Assembly (NCBI RefSeq): GCF_012910885.1
Contig: NZ_WTVM01000003.1
Coordinates: 1-64,000 of the forward strand
Direction of reading: 5' to 3'
Length of the DNA stretch: 64,000 bases
Source: Azoarcus taiwanensis
GTDB lineage: Bacteria > Pseudomonadota > Gammaproteobacteria > Burkholderiales > Rhodocyclaceae
Shown here piece by piece: positions 35,957 to 45,533 of the stretch. The position numbers were made by a program, and so were the translations under genes. The notes under the pieces are model-generated. The model was not told the origin of the DNA. It made no database searches and saw only the letters and a list, made by a program, of their open reading frames with translations. Position 1 is the stretch's first letter. Each line of letters opens with the position of its first letter.

Positions 35957-37204
35957 TCAGCTTTCCTCGTTTCGACGTCCGACCTGCACCCCAAGCTGCT
36001 TGAGCTTTCGGTACAGATGGGTGCGCTCGAGCCCGCACTTCTCGGCGATACGGGTCATGTTGTTGCCTTCAATCCCGATGTGATGCTCGAAGTACAGTCG
36101 CTCGAAAGCCTCGCGTGCGTCGCGCAGGGGCTGATCGAAGGACACCGCACAGTGACTCTCCTGCACCGGCTGCGGCAACACGCGCCGCACATCATCAACG
36201 CCGATCTCTTCATCGAGCGTTCCCAGCGCGAGAGACCTCACCGCCGAGCGCAGTTCACCAAAACCGCCTGGCCATGGATGCGTGCGCAACAGGTTCAGAG
36301 CTGCGGTCGACAGCCGACGGCGCGGCACCTCGCCAGCCTCGACTAGATGCAGCAGAACCTGGGCGGCCATCTCCGGAAGATCGTCCTTGACCTCCTCGAG
36401 CGTCGGAGGAGCCAGATTCACCTCGTACAGCCGGTGAACCAACGACTCGTCCCAACCCTCGTCCAACAAGGCATCGGCGGCATGCTCCGTGACCGCGACA
36501 AGGTGAAGGTGGAAGCGTTCGAGGCGTTCGATCGTGAACGCCAGGTTCTTCTGCTGCGTGCGACCGAGCCGCTGAAGCTCGGCGACGAAAACCACACCGC
36601 CCTGCACCGTTTGCAGCTGCTTGATGTCCAGGGGCTGGCTTACCGAACCCAGATCGAGCCAGCCCGGCGCATCGGGCTTGATGCTGCGCGCGGCGAGCTC
36701 GGCCAGACTCCCCGGGCCGGCACGGAGCAAGACGATGCGTGACTTTTGCGCGATCTGTTGCAGTCGACGACGCAGATCCGACAGCGGCGCGGAACGGGGA
36801 AATGCCGCAAGCGTGAGCTGTGCGCTGCGTCCGACGGTGCTGGGTTTTTGCAGGCTGCGCTTGACTGCCGCAAGCAGCTTTTGCAGCGCGATTGGTTTCT
36901 CGAGGTAGTCGATCGCGCCGATACGGGTCGCCTCGACGGCGGTGTCGATGGTGCCGTGACCCGACATCATCACGACCGGCATCGTGAGTTGGCCGTTTGC
37001 GGACCACTCCTTGAGGAGGGTAATGCCGTCGGTATCGGGCATCCAGATATCCAGCAAAACGAGATCGGGGCGCCGTGCGTTGCGCCAGGCCCGGGCCTCG
37101 GCTGCATTTTCGGCCAGAGCGACATCATGCCCTTCGTCGCCCAGAATCTCCGAGAGCAATTCCCGGATGCCGGCTTCGTCATCAACGATAAGAATCTTCG
37201 CCAT
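35957..37204 (-). CDS. ntrX: NtrX-like response regulator with degenerate AAA+ domain
   Basis: A 415-residue regulator. The receiver domain (residues 1-120) is intact: phosphoacceptor Asp in LVLLDIWMPDTDG, Thr/Ser in MMSGHG and Lys in EKPI. The central AAA+ part keeps its general outline but has lost Walker A (RAGPGSLAEL in its place), the GAFTGA loop and the acidic Walker B (GGVVFVAEL). A Fis-type helix-turn-helix is kept at the end (MTRIAEKCGLERTHLYRKLKQLG). It probably binds DNA without activating sigma-54 polymerase. It is paired with the NtrY kinase 18 bases upstream. The ATG at 37204 is preferred over an adjoining TTG. Confidence 0.88.
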   Translation of the reverse strand: MAKILIVDDEAGIRELLSEILGDEGHDVALAENAAEARAWRNARRPDLVLLDIWMPDTDGITLLKEWSANGQLTMPVVMMSGHGTIDTAVEATRIGAIDYLEKPIALQKLLAAVKRSLQKPSTVGRSAQLTLAAFPRSAPLSDLRRRLQQIAQKSRIVLLRAGPGSLAELAARSIKPDAPGWLDLGSVSQPLDIKQLQTVQGGVVFVAELQRLGRTQQKNLAFTIERLERFHLHLVAVTEHAADALLDEGWDESLVHRLYEVNLAPPTLEEVKDDLPEMAAQVLLHLVEAGEVPRRRLSTAALNLLRTHPWPGGFGELRSAVRSLALGTLDEEIGVDDVRRVLPQPVQESHCAVSFDQPLRDAREAFERLYFEHHIGIEGNNMTRIAEKCGLERTHLYRKLKQLGVQVGRRNEES

Positions 37205-37222
37205 CAATCCAACCTGATTACT

Positions 37223-39352
37223 TCAGTCCCGCTTATGGCCGTTGGTCTCATCGGCCGCTCTGAGACGGATGCGGATCTCCGCCCCCCCTTCGTCCAAGTT
37301 GCGCAGACGAACCTCGCCGCCATGCTCGTCAACGATCTTCTTGACGATCGCCAGTCCGAGCCCGGTGCCGCGAGCCTTGGTGGTGAAGTAGGGCTCGAAG
37401 GCGCGAGCGAGCAGCTCGGCCGGAAATCCTGGCCCATTGTCGCGCATTTCAATCGCGATCCTGTCTCCGTCACTGCGCGTCCCTACCGACAAGACACCTG
37501 CAGGTGTATCGGCGAGCGCGTCTTCCGCATTCTGGACGAGATTATGAATGATCTGGCGGATCTGTGCCGGATCCCCGACAACCTCGGGCAAGCCGCCATC
37601 CAGATCGGTGACGATTCGGATCGGCGAGCTCTCGTACAGACCGAGCACTTCGGTGATCAGCGCATTCACATCCACCCGGCCGAAGGTCGGATTCGGCAGG
37701 CGCGCGTAGTCGCGGAAGGCATTCACCAGATTCTTCATCGCCTCGACCTGATTGACGATCGTCGTCGTTGCCCGCTCCAGCACCGCCAGTCCTTCCTCGT
37801 CCAGGCGCCCGGCGAGTTTGTAGGCTAGACGCTCAGCCGAAAGCTGAATGGGCGTAAGCGGATTCTTGATTTCGTGCGCCAGACGTCGGGCCACCTCTGC
37901 CCACGCGGCCGTGCGCTGCGCCATGACCAGGCTGGAGATGTCGTCGAAGACCACCACGATGCCGCCCCCGGTACTCTCCGGCAGGCGCGTACCATGCACG
38001 AGGAGGGCTTGAGGCGCACTGTCCTTGCGCGCGATCTCGAACTGCTCATGCCAGTCGGATTCAGCCGCGTCGATACGGGCAAGCAGAAAATCCCGGAAGT
38101 CCTCGTGTCGCGGCCATTCAGCGAGCGTGTAGTCCTCGAAGTTCGCGAGATCGTCCCTGAGGATGTCCATCGCTCCGCGATTGGCGGCGCGCAATCTGCC
38201 GTCCTCGCCAAAGGCCAGCACACCCGCCGAGAGGTTGGCAAGCACACTCTCGAGGTAGGCGCGAGCACCTTCGACCGCGGCACGGTTCTTCTCGGCCTGA
38301 GCGCGGGCCTCCTGGAGCTGACGGGTCATCTGGTTGAAAGATTGCGTAAGCACACCGAGTTCGTCGCGCGCCGGCAGCGCCTTGCGAGGGCTGAAGTCAC
38401 CTTGCGCGACCGCCTGCGTGCCCTCGGCGAGAATCAGCAGGGGTGCCGCAAGCCGCCGGGTCAGCACGAATGCAATGGCCACTGCCGCGAGGAGGGACAA
38501 CAACAGAGCAAGTGTCAAGGTAACCGAGTAGATCCGCGACAGACCGGTACGGCCGAGCACCAGTTGCTGATACTCGCGGTGCGCCTCCTGAACCACCTCG
38601 ACATTGCGCGCGAAGGCCTCCGGAACCGGCTGCGTGAGCTGCAGATACGAAGGTTCGGCAAACAACGAAGCGGACGGCACCGGCACCACGACGCGGATCA
38701 GCAAACCGTCACCGGGGCGGGTTTCAACCAGATGATAGCGCTGGCTTTGGCGCGCCTGCCGCATCTGGGCTGGCGTGGGCAGGTCGGGGAGCAGGGTACC
38801 GACACCATCCGAAACGGTCGCGATCAGCTGAGCGTTTGCGCCCACCAGGGTGAGGGTGGCTACCGCGGCCTGCTCGCGCAGGCGGTTGAGCTGCATTGAA
38901 TTCAGCTGCGCCTCGGCATCGAGTTCGAGCGCGATATCCCTGGCCTTGTCGCTGATCTGGGTGACCAGGTAGTCGAGCGCGTTCTGACCGAGCGCAACCC
39001 CGCCTTCGAGCGCACGCTCGACGCGGACATCGAACCACGAGTCGATGCTGCGCACGACGAACTGCATGGACACCGTATACAGCAGCAGACCCGGCCCGAT
39101 GGCCATCAGTGCAAACATCAACAACAGACGGTACTTGAGGCGTGAGCCGAACTGGCGGGTGCGGTACTCGCGCCAAAGCTTGCGTAACTGCACTGCGACG
39201 AGGGCGGCCAAGGCCACGCCAACAGCACCGTTCAGTGCGAGCAGAAAAGGATAGGCGCCGGCGAACAGGTCGGTGTTGGCGCTCGCCGAGGCGAGCAGGA
39301 ACAAGGAGATCGCTGCGAGCGCTGCCGCAACGATGACGACGACACGCCTCAT
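37223..39352 (-). CDS. ntrY: NtrY-like membrane sensor histidine kinase
   Basis: A 709-residue kinase: membrane helices at about residues 4-25, 33-58, 80-105 and 270-300 with a periplasmic region between the last two, then HAMP (about 300-350), PAS (about 360-470), HisKA with the phosphoacceptor His in RLAHEIKNPLTP, and the ATPase domain with VQNAEDAL, DNGPGFP and GTGLGLAIVKK. It should phosphorylate NtrX. NtrY is linked in other species to nitrogen and redox control. The start overlaps the DUF4390 gene stop by 4 bases. Confidence 0.93.
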   Translation of the reverse strand: MRRVVVIVAAALAAISLFLLASASANTDLFAGAYPFLLALNGAVGVALAALVAVQLRKLWREYRTRQFGSRLKYRLLLMFALMAIGPGLLLYTVSMQFVVRSIDSWFDVRVERALEGGVALGQNALDYLVTQISDKARDIALELDAEAQLNSMQLNRLREQAAVATLTLVGANAQLIATVSDGVGTLLPDLPTPAQMRQARQSQRYHLVETRPGDGLLIRVVVPVPSASLFAEPSYLQLTQPVPEAFARNVEVVQEAHREYQQLVLGRTGLSRIYSVTLTLALLLSLLAAVAIAFVLTRRLAAPLLILAEGTQAVAQGDFSPRKALPARDELGVLTQSFNQMTRQLQEARAQAEKNRAAVEGARAYLESVLANLSAGVLAFGEDGRLRAANRGAMDILRDDLANFEDYTLAEWPRHEDFRDFLLARIDAAESDWHEQFEIARKDSAPQALLVHGTRLPESTGGGIVVVFDDISSLVMAQRTAAWAEVARRLAHEIKNPLTPIQLSAERLAYKLAGRLDEEGLAVLERATTTIVNQVEAMKNLVNAFRDYARLPNPTFGRVDVNALITEVLGLYESSPIRIVTDLDGGLPEVVGDPAQIRQIIHNLVQNAEDALADTPAGVLSVGTRSDGDRIAIEMRDNGPGFPAELLARAFEPYFTTKARGTGLGLAIVKKIVDEHGGEVRLRNLDEGGAEIRIRLRAADETNGHKRD

Positions 39353-39951
39353 CGTGTGGTTCCGGCCAGAAAGGTCCAGCGCAGCCAGTCTGTTCCCACG
39401 CTCCAGTCTCGGTTTCCGATCGCGGTGACCTGGAAAGGCCGCGGCAACCTGCTGGTGTCATGACGCATGCGTAACGCCGCGTTGTACGAAACCCCGGCTT
39501 CCAGCTCGTCAAGCTCGACGATATGCCAGTTCCGGATACGCTGCATGGCACGCAACGCGCCGTCGAGGGAATCGAAGGTCTGATGAAGGCCACCGACGGA
39601 GAGACGATAGCTGCGCGTGATCGCGTGATAGGACAGACGATAATGGATGCTGCGGGCGGCGATCTGTCGGTCGAACCAGTACCAGCGTCCGCGCTCGAGC
39701 TCGAACTCGAGTACGAAATGCAATGAAACCCCGCGCAGCAAGGCTTCGGTCAGGCGAGGACCGAGGTCGAGATCGATATCGGCGTTGACAACATAACCGT
39801 CGTCGCCCTGAACGATCTCGGCATAGCGGACGACATTTTCGTCAGCCTCGGCGTGGGCGATCAGCGGCGTCAGGAGAAGGCACAACGCGAGCAGCCAGCC
39901 GCGGAGCGACTCAATCGGACTTGCGCAGCAGGGCGTAGTAGAAGCCGTCAT
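39349..39951 (-). CDS. DUF4390 domain exported protein
   Basis: A 200-residue protein with a probable signal peptide: a hydrophobic core LLALCLLLTPLIAHA ends near residue 37, after a short charged start. The mature part is strand-rich and fits the DUF4390 family, which in betaproteobacteria lies between rsmB and ntrY. Function is unknown; a periplasmic input to NtrY is an attractive guess. The ATG at 39951 overlaps the rsmB 3' end by 41 bases. Earlier in-frame starts exist but lie deeper inside rsmB. Confidence 0.78.
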   Translation of the reverse strand: MTASTTPCCASPIESLRGWLLALCLLLTPLIAHAEADENVVRYAEIVQGDDGYVVNADIDLDLGPRLTEALLRGVSLHFVLEFELERGRWYWFDRQIAARSIHYRLSYHAITRSYRLSVGGLHQTFDSLDGALRAMQRIRNWHIVELDELEAGVSYNAALRMRHDTSRLPRPFQVTAIGNRDWSVGTDWLRWTFLAGTTR

Positions 39952-41227
39952 TCTCGGCGGTCGGAAGGAGTTGGCGATCATCGGCACCATCTATCTGGAT
40001 ACGCTTGGCATCCGGATGGCGGGCCAGAAACTGCGACACCTGCACGCGGTTTTCGTCATCGAACAGCGAGCAGGTCACGTACAACATTCTGCCACCCGGG
40101 GCGAGCGTTCTCCACAATGAATCCAGAATAGCGGCTTGTTGCGCTACAAAGCCACGGATATCCTTCTCGCGGCGCAGCCATTTGATGTCCGGATGGCGTC
40201 GCACCACGCCGGACGCACTGCAGGGCACATCGGCAAGAATACAGTCGAAAGGTCGACCATCCCACCAGTCATTCGGTTCTCTGGCATCGCCTATCCGCGT
40301 TTCGCCGCGGAGACCGAGGCGGGCGAAGTTGCGGTCGATCCGCTCAGCGCGGACGGGGTCGATTTCGAGCGACAGCAAGTCGACGTCGGCGTACTCCAGG
40401 AGATGAGCGCTCTTGCCGCCCGGGGCGGCACAGGCATCGAGTACGCGCTGGCCGGCGTGTGGGTCCAGCCAACGAGCCGCCCATTGCGCCCCTGCGTCCT
40501 GCACCGAGAGCCTGCCCTCGGCAAAGCCGGGCAAAGCCGTAACCGGCACAGGCTGCTCAAGCAACAAGGCGTCGTTTGCGAGGCGGCGCACAGCGAAACC
40601 ATCCTCACGCAAGGCCGCCAACGCGTAGTCGACCGTCGTACGGCGCAGGTTGACCCTCAGACTCATCGGCGGGGGCTGATTGGCGGCCTCGAGCACACCC
40701 TCCCAATCATCCGGAAAGCTGCGGCGAACACGATCGATCCACCATGACGGATGGCGGTAGTGGCTGACCGGATCGCGCTCGATGAGCTCCGCCAGGCGGG
40801 CAGCCTGCCGCAAGGCATTGCGCAGCACACCATTGACCACCCCCTTTAGACCGGGGGCAACGACTGCGACGGCCTCAACCGCCTGATCGACAACGGTGTG
40901 GGATTGGTCTGGGCGTGTTTCGAGGCGCTGCAGGGCGACAAGAAGAACGGCCCGGACACTGTCGGGCAGCGGTTTGCTGAGCAACTGGGCAAGCACGAGA
41001 TCACCGCGTCCATAGTCACGCAAGGCTCGCCACGCGAGATCGCGGATCGCACCCCGGACGGCATCCGGCCAGAGCGGTCGGGCGTGATGCCGCGCGTGCT
41101 CGAAAGCGTCGGTCAGATTCTGACCGCCGAGCACCTTCTCGACAAGTCTCGACGCCTCGAGGATTGCGTAGGCGAGGCTGTCCTGTGGCAAGCGGTTGGT
41201 GGGGTGGCTACGCCGTCGATCGGACAT
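39911..41227 (-). CDS. rsmB: 16S rRNA (cytosine-967-C5) methyltransferase
   Basis: A 438-residue enzyme: an N-terminal NusB-like RNA-binding helical domain (about residues 15-145) and a C-terminal SAM methyltransferase domain with DACAAPGGKSAHLLE, the catalytic pair of motifs DVPCSASGV and VTCSLF, and HPDIKW. It methylates C967 of 16S rRNA. It heads the rsmB-DUF4390-ntrY-ntrX-iron-sulfur gene run, all with short gaps or overlaps, so these probably share a transcript. Confidence 0.93.
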   Translation of the reverse strand: MSDRRRSHPTNRLPQDSLAYAILEASRLVEKVLGGQNLTDAFEHARHHARPLWPDAVRGAIRDLAWRALRDYGRGDLVLAQLLSKPLPDSVRAVLLVALQRLETRPDQSHTVVDQAVEAVAVVAPGLKGVVNGVLRNALRQAARLAELIERDPVSHYRHPSWWIDRVRRSFPDDWEGVLEAANQPPPMSLRVNLRRTTVDYALAALREDGFAVRRLANDALLLEQPVPVTALPGFAEGRLSVQDAGAQWAARWLDPHAGQRVLDACAAPGGKSAHLLEYADVDLLSLEIDPVRAERIDRNFARLGLRGETRIGDAREPNDWWDGRPFDCILADVPCSASGVVRRHPDIKWLRREKDIRGFVAQQAAILDSLWRTLAPGGRMLYVTCSLFDDENRVQVSQFLARHPDAKRIQIDGADDRQLLPTAENDGFYYALLRKSD

Positions 41228-41238
41228 TCTGGATCCTG

Positions 41239-41275
41239 AAAAGCTTACGCCCGCGAAATGACAGCGGGCGTAAGC
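41239..41275 (-). terminator. Rho-independent terminator of the speDE operon
   Basis: A perfect 12-bp stem (GCTTACGCCCGC at 41243-41254 with its complement at 41264-41275, loop 9 nt) is followed on the minus strand by TTTT. It lies 53 bases after the speE stop and just ahead of rsmB. Confidence 0.8.
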
Positions 41276-41327
41276 GGTGGTAGCAGCCGCTCGGCGTGGT
41301 CAGGACCCCGAAGTTGGGGCGATCGCC

Positions 41328-42212
41328 TCAGGCCAGCAATCTGCGCAGATAATTCGGCAAGGCGAACTGTGCGACATGAACATCGCCATTGTAGTACTGC
41401 AAATGGTCAATCGCGCGGGCTGCAATGCGCTGGTCGACCTCGCCGGCGGCCAATGCCCTCGGGTCGAGCTTGTCGGAGGCGACCGCCATGCCCCACTGAC
41501 TGCCGTAGAGGGGGATGTACATGAAATACGGCGAAACCTTGTTGAAGACCGCCCGCAGGTTGTCCACCAGTTGCCTCAGGCGCTCCGGCTGGAAGATCGG
41601 TGCCCCGATGTGCAGCGTCATCGCGCCCTGCTCGCTGAGCAAGGCCTTGCATTCGTCGAAAAAGCGGCTGGTGTACAAGGCCTCGGCCGGACCGATCGGG
41701 TCGGTCAGGTCGAGCACGATCAGGTCGAATCGCTCACCGTTTGCGGGAGCGACTTCACGAACGTAGCGCAATCCGTCTTCGACACGAAGTTCGAGACGCG
41801 GATCGTCCAGGGAACCGCGATGAACCGACTCGAAATGCTCTCGCGCAAGGTCGATAACCTTGCCGTCGAGCTCGACGAGGACCACTCGTTCCATGGTCGA
41901 ATACTTGAACAGCTCCTCCGCCGAGCCGCCATCGCCGCCACCGATGATCAAGGCCCGGCGAGGTGCGGGGTGGGCTATACAGGGTACGTGGATCAAGTTT
42001 TCGTGATAGAAGAACTCGTCCCGTTCCGAAGTCATGAAGAAGCCGTCAAGGCGGAAGAGCTTGCCGTACTGTGGGGTATCCCACACCTCGTAAGCCTGAT
42101 ACTCCGACTGCCCGGACTCGATCAGACGACCTGCCTTTACGAAGAAGCCGGCATCTTCGGACAGCGCCTCGAACAAGGCATTCTGCGGTGGAAGCTGCAT
42201 CTGCTCCGCCAC
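41328..42212 (-). CDS. speE: Polyamine aminopropyltransferase (spermidine synthase)
   Basis: A 294-residue enzyme. The nucleotide-binding motif is ALIIGGGDGGSAEEL; the catalytic region LIVLDLTDPIGPAEALY holds the conserved aspartates. It transfers the aminopropyl group of decarboxylated SAM to putrescine. The gene begins 2 bases after the speD stop, so the two steps of spermidine synthesis are in one operon, ended by a strong terminator. Confidence 0.92.
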   Translation of the reverse strand: MAEQMQLPPQNALFEALSEDAGFFVKAGRLIESGQSEYQAYEVWDTPQYGKLFRLDGFFMTSERDEFFYHENLIHVPCIAHPAPRRALIIGGGDGGSAEELFKYSTMERVVLVELDGKVIDLAREHFESVHRGSLDDPRLELRVEDGLRYVREVAPANGERFDLIVLDLTDPIGPAEALYTSRFFDECKALLSEQGAMTLHIGAPIFQPERLRQLVDNLRAVFNKVSPYFMYIPLYGSQWGMAVASDKLDPRALAAGEVDQRIAARAIDHLQYYNGDVHVAQFALPNYLRRLLA

Positions 42213-42214
42213 CT

Positions 42215-42601
42215 TCAGACCTCCGCAGGAATGCGCCCGCGAATCACGTCATGACAGACCGACTCTTCGGGCTCGAGCAAACCAATGATCCGGTTGAACA
42301 CCGCACGTGCGCGGTCACTGTTGTCGCGCGAAAAGTTGCACACGTAAACGTCAAGGGTGACATCGCCGGTTTCCGGCCAAGTATGGATAGCGAGATGGGA
42401 CTCCGCAAGAACCACGGTACCGGTCACGCCGGCCTGTTGGCCGTCGTCATGGGTAAACTGATAAAAGTAGGCGCCGAGCGGAGTGAGTCCGGCATCCGCG
42501 CAACCCCTCACACAGATATCCTCAAGTACCGCGCGATCGAGGAGCATGTCGGGCGGGCACTTGCAGCGGTAGATATCTGCAATCAGATGAAGTCCATTCA
42601 T
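42215..42601 (-). CDS. speD: S-adenosylmethionine decarboxylase proenzyme
   Basis: A 128-residue bacterial-type AdoMetDC that cleaves itself to give a pyruvoyl enzyme. The cleavage site is Glu-Ser in LAESHLAIHTWPE, with the catalytic His in the same block. It makes the aminopropyl donor for SpeE. The ATG at 42601 is preceded by AAGGGATAAC; a TTG six codons earlier was rejected. Upstream lies a 554-base gap with a parS site. Confidence 0.93.
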   Translation of the reverse strand: MNGLHLIADIYRCKCPPDMLLDRAVLEDICVRGCADAGLTPLGAYFYQFTHDDGQQAGVTGTVVLAESHLAIHTWPETGDVTLDVYVCNFSRDNSDRARAVFNRIIGLLEPEESVCHDVIRGRIPAEV

Positions 42602-43155
42602 GTTATCCCTTCCATCCAACTACAGGAAAAACGAGCAGTTTAACATGGCGCGGCACGCAACCGCAGGCTGCAACATTTGCTCAAAGATGCTGTGGCAGCA
42701 TGAATCGGCACCCACTTTTGCGACTCGCGGTTTCACGTGAAACACTTCGGGCTCGAGCGCAGACACGTAAGAGTGTGCCCGGCGACTTCCATCACGTCGC
42801 GCAGCACAAGCGCCATGCGCATTGACCCAACGTTGCCGGAGGTTTCGCATCCCGTAGTCGGCGCAAATCCACAGCTTCACGCACCCCCACCGGATCCCAA
42901 CATCACCACCCCACCGCCCCATGCCTGGCGCGCGCTGTTGAGCGGTGGGCCTGCGCAAAAGCGATTGAGCGCGCACATGTCCCGCACAACTCTGCGCACT
43001 CGCCCCGAACGCACGCCCCTACACAGAATCCGCGCGGAAGCCACTGCCCGATAGCGCCGGGAGCTTACAGGGGGGCGCGATCAACCCTCTGTGCGCATCA
43101 TCCCGGGACGAACTCACGCGCAGGCGCCATTGACCGACTACACACCACAGCCTCG
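42602..43155. other. 554-base non-coding gap with parS
   Basis: No frame here looks like a real gene: those present give Arg/Pro/Cys-rich products without recognisable domains. The parS-like site at 42729-42744 is the only feature I can support. The promoter of speDE should lie at the left end. Confidence 0.6.
42729..42744. promoter_or_regulatory. parS centromere-like site
   Basis: GGTTTCACGTGAAACA matches the ParB-binding consensus TGTTNCACGTGAAACA at 15 of 16 positions. It is 5.4 kb left of dnaA, a normal distance for chromosomal parS. Confidence 0.8.
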
Positions 43156-43938
43156 TCAAACCCCCACAACGAGGTCATACCCGAGCTTGCCAATCAACAG
43201 AATGACCACGAATAGAAACATGTGTCTGACGAAGACCGCGCCGTGTTTAAGCGCGAGTCGCGATCCAAGCAGGGCTCCTGCAAGATTGCAGCAGGCCATC
43301 ACGACACCCAGCTTCCACAGAATTTCCACGCTCACGCTGAATACAAGCAAGGCAGCCAGATTCGTCGCGACGTTCACGATCTTCGCCACAGCAGACGCCG
43401 AGAGAAAGTCGAGACCGATGAATCGCACAAACAGAAAGATCAGGAAACTACCGGTTCCCGGCCCGAAGAATCCGTCGTAGAAGCCCACCACGACGCCGAT
43501 GGTTGCTCCCAGGAACATCTCGCGGTTGCGAGCAGGTCGCACCCCCGCATGCTTGCCGAAATCCTTGCGCGCGAACGTATATATCGCAACCGCGACCAGA
43601 AGGAGCAACACGACCGGACGAATGAACTCAGCGGGGAGATACACGACGGCCTTGGCACCGAACCACGACCCCACCAGCGCCGCCAGCGCTGAAGGAAGCG
43701 CGATGGTCCACACAATCGGGATTCGGCGCGCGTACTGGATGGCCGCACTGAAGGTGCCAACGATACTTGAAAGCTTGTTGGTGCCGAACAAGGTCGCCGG
43801 CAGCGTGGTCGGATAGGCCGCAAACAAGGCCGGTATCTGCACCAGCCCGCCGCCACCGACGACTGCGTCCACAAAGCCTGCCATGAACGCGGCCAGACCA
43901 AGCAGGAGGAACAGCGTGTCTAGGTTATCAAGAAGCAT
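43156..43938 (-). CDS. TSUP family (TauE/SafE) membrane permease
   Basis: A 260-residue protein with about eight membrane helices in two repeats. The first repeat contains FVDAVVGGGGLVQIPAL, FGTNKLSS; the second contains GFYDGFFGPGTGSF, which are the two halves of the TauE/SafE signature. The family moves sulfite, sulfonates or other small anions; the substrate is unknown. The ATG at 43938 is used since the upstream extension is polar and has no similarity, but no strong ribosome site is visible. It stands between two parS sites. Confidence 0.87.
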   Translation of the reverse strand: MLLDNLDTLFLLLGLAAFMAGFVDAVVGGGGLVQIPALFAAYPTTLPATLFGTNKLSSIVGTFSAAIQYARRIPIVWTIALPSALAALVGSWFGAKAVVYLPAEFIRPVVLLLLVAVAIYTFARKDFGKHAGVRPARNREMFLGATIGVVVGFYDGFFGPGTGSFLIFLFVRFIGLDFLSASAVAKIVNVATNLAALLVFSVSVEILWKLGVVMACCNLAGALLGSRLALKHGAVFVRHMFLFVVILLIGKLGYDLVVGV

Positions 43939-44148
43939 GATGTCGCAACCCGCTATCGTGGGCTGGCGTTGCCTTGCGCTGCCAGCCGTCTTGCGCATGC
44001 TTGTGCATGTCCGGCTTGACCTTTGAAACCCTGAGCGCCTTTACGTGGACGCTCTTTGCAGAGCGCATCTGCCCAAACCAACACCGGCCACGGGGGGTTT
44101 TCTTGTAACGCGAGCGCGCGAGGAGCGTGGCGCCCTCCCGACTCCATT

Positions 44149-44164
44149 TGTTCCACGTGAAACA
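44149..44164. promoter_or_regulatory. parS centromere site (perfect consensus)
   Basis: TGTTCCACGTGAAACA fits TGTTNCACGTGAAACA at every position. It lies 17 bases beyond the mnmE 3' end and 1.4 kb from the other parS. Confidence 0.88.
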
Positions 44165-44180
44165 CACCTGTTCTCACGCG

Positions 44181-45533
44181 CTACTTGCCAATACAGAAAC
44201 GCGAGAAGATCACTCCAAGCAGATCATCAGGAGTGAACTCCCCCGTAATCTCGCCCAGCGATTCGTGCGCAAGCCTCAGCTCTTCTGCAAAAAGCTCGAG
44301 CGCGTCGAGCCTCAGCTCCGCTCGTTCGACATGCTCCAGAGTCATCTGCAAAGCATGCACGTGCCGCTCACGGGCAAGTGGCACATCCTCCGCTCCGCTC
44401 CGCCACCCCGCAATCCTTGCGAGTTCATCGCGCAGCAGGTCCACCCCCTCGCCCTTGCGCGCTGACAGAAGTATTCTCACACCTCCGTCGAAGGCCTCCC
44501 TGGCAGGACCCAAGCCCGCGAGATCGATCTTGTTCACCACGATCACGCGCGGAATGGCCACGTCGATGCGGGCATCGATACCGGCTTCAGCCTCCGCCTC
44601 GGAACCGTCGCGCCCCGCCTCCACCAGCCGGAGAATCACATCGGCCCTGCCGATCTCGGACCAGGTTCGCTCGATTCCGATCCGCTCCACTTCGTCCGCT
44701 ACCGATTCGCGCAAACCCGCCGTATCCACAATGTGCACCGGAATACCGTGAACCTGGATGGTCTCCCTCACTGTGTCACGTGTGGTGCCGGCGATCTCGG
44801 TCACGATGGCGCTTTCGTCTCCGGTCAGCGCATTGAGCAAACTCGATTTGCCGACATTCGGTCGGCCAACCAGCACGACCCGCATTCCGTCACGCAGCAA
44901 CCTTCCTTGTTGCGCGCCCGCAAGCACCTCACGGAGTCCTTCACTCACCTTCGCCAGGCGCTCGAACGCACGCGAGCGCTCCAGAAAATCGATCTCCTCT
45001 TCGGGGAAGTCCAGCGTCGCCTCCACCAACATGCGCAAGTCGATCAGCTCGTCCTTCAGTCGATTGATCTGATCCGAGAACTTGCCCGTCAGCGAACGTA
45101 CCGCCGATCGCGCAGCCGCCGCAGTCGATGCCTCGATGAGGTCCGCGACCGCTTCGGCCTGCGCCAGATCCATCCGCCCATTGAGGAACCCACGACGCGA
45201 GAACTCCCCGGGCTCCGCATGCCGCGCGCCCAGCTCGAGACAGCGAGCAAGCAACAACTGCATCACCACCGGCCCGCCATGGCCCTGCAGCTCCAGCACA
45301 TCCTCACCGGTGAACGAAGCCGGCGCGGGGAAGTAGAGCAGGATGCCCTCGTCTATGGTCTCCCCGTTTTCCGCCCGAAAACGAACAAACCCCGCATGGC
45401 GGGGTTTGGGTGTGCGCCCGGATAGCGCTTCAGCAAAATCCGCCAGCGATGGTCCGGAAACCCGGACGATCCCGACGCCGCCACGGCCAGGGGCCGTGGC
45501 AACCGCCGCAATCACATCAGTCTGTCTTCGCAC
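44181..45533 (-). CDS. mnmE: tRNA uridine-5-carboxymethylaminomethyl(34) synthesis GTPase
   Basis: A 450-residue protein of normal length: an N-terminal folate-binding domain (about 1-118), a helical domain, an inserted G domain ([14 protein letters not shown] near residue 225, [12 protein letters not shown]) and the C-terminal CIGK motif whose Cys is catalytic. With MnmG it modifies the wobble uridine of several tRNAs. The start overlaps the yidC 3' end by 17 bases. In many relatives mnmG, rsmG and parAB come next; here a TSUP permease follows instead. Confidence 0.95.
   Translation of the reverse strand: MRRQTDVIAAVATAPGRGGVGIVRVSGPSLADFAEALSGRTPKPRHAGFVRFRAENGETIDEGILLYFPAPASFTGEDVLELQGHGGPVVMQLLLARCLELGARHAEPGEFSRRGFLNGRMDLAQAEAVADLIEASTAAAARSAVRSLTGKFSDQINRLKDELIDLRMLVEATLDFPEEEIDFLERSRAFERLAKVSEGLREVLAGAQQGRLLRDGMRVVLVGRPNVGKSSLLNALTGDESAIVTEIAGTTRDTVRETIQVHGIPVHIVDTAGLRESVADEVERIGIERTWSEIGRADVILRLVEAGRDGSEAEAEAGIDARIDVAIPRVIVVNKIDLAGLGPAREAFDGGVRILLSARKGEGVDLLRDELARIAGWRSGAEDVPLARERHVHALQMTLEHVERAELRLDALELFAEELRLAHESLGEITGEFTPDDLLGVIFSRFCIGK

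Noticed and set aside
39911-39990. Longer N-terminus for the DUF4390 protein starting inside rsmB
   Set aside because: The extra residues are polar, would place the signal peptide far from the N-terminus, and lie fully within rsmB.
42620-43054. Frames of 105-118 codons on both strands in the speD-TSUP gap
   Set aside because: The products are rich in Arg, Cys and Pro without pattern, both strands are open at once, and starts lack ribosome sites.
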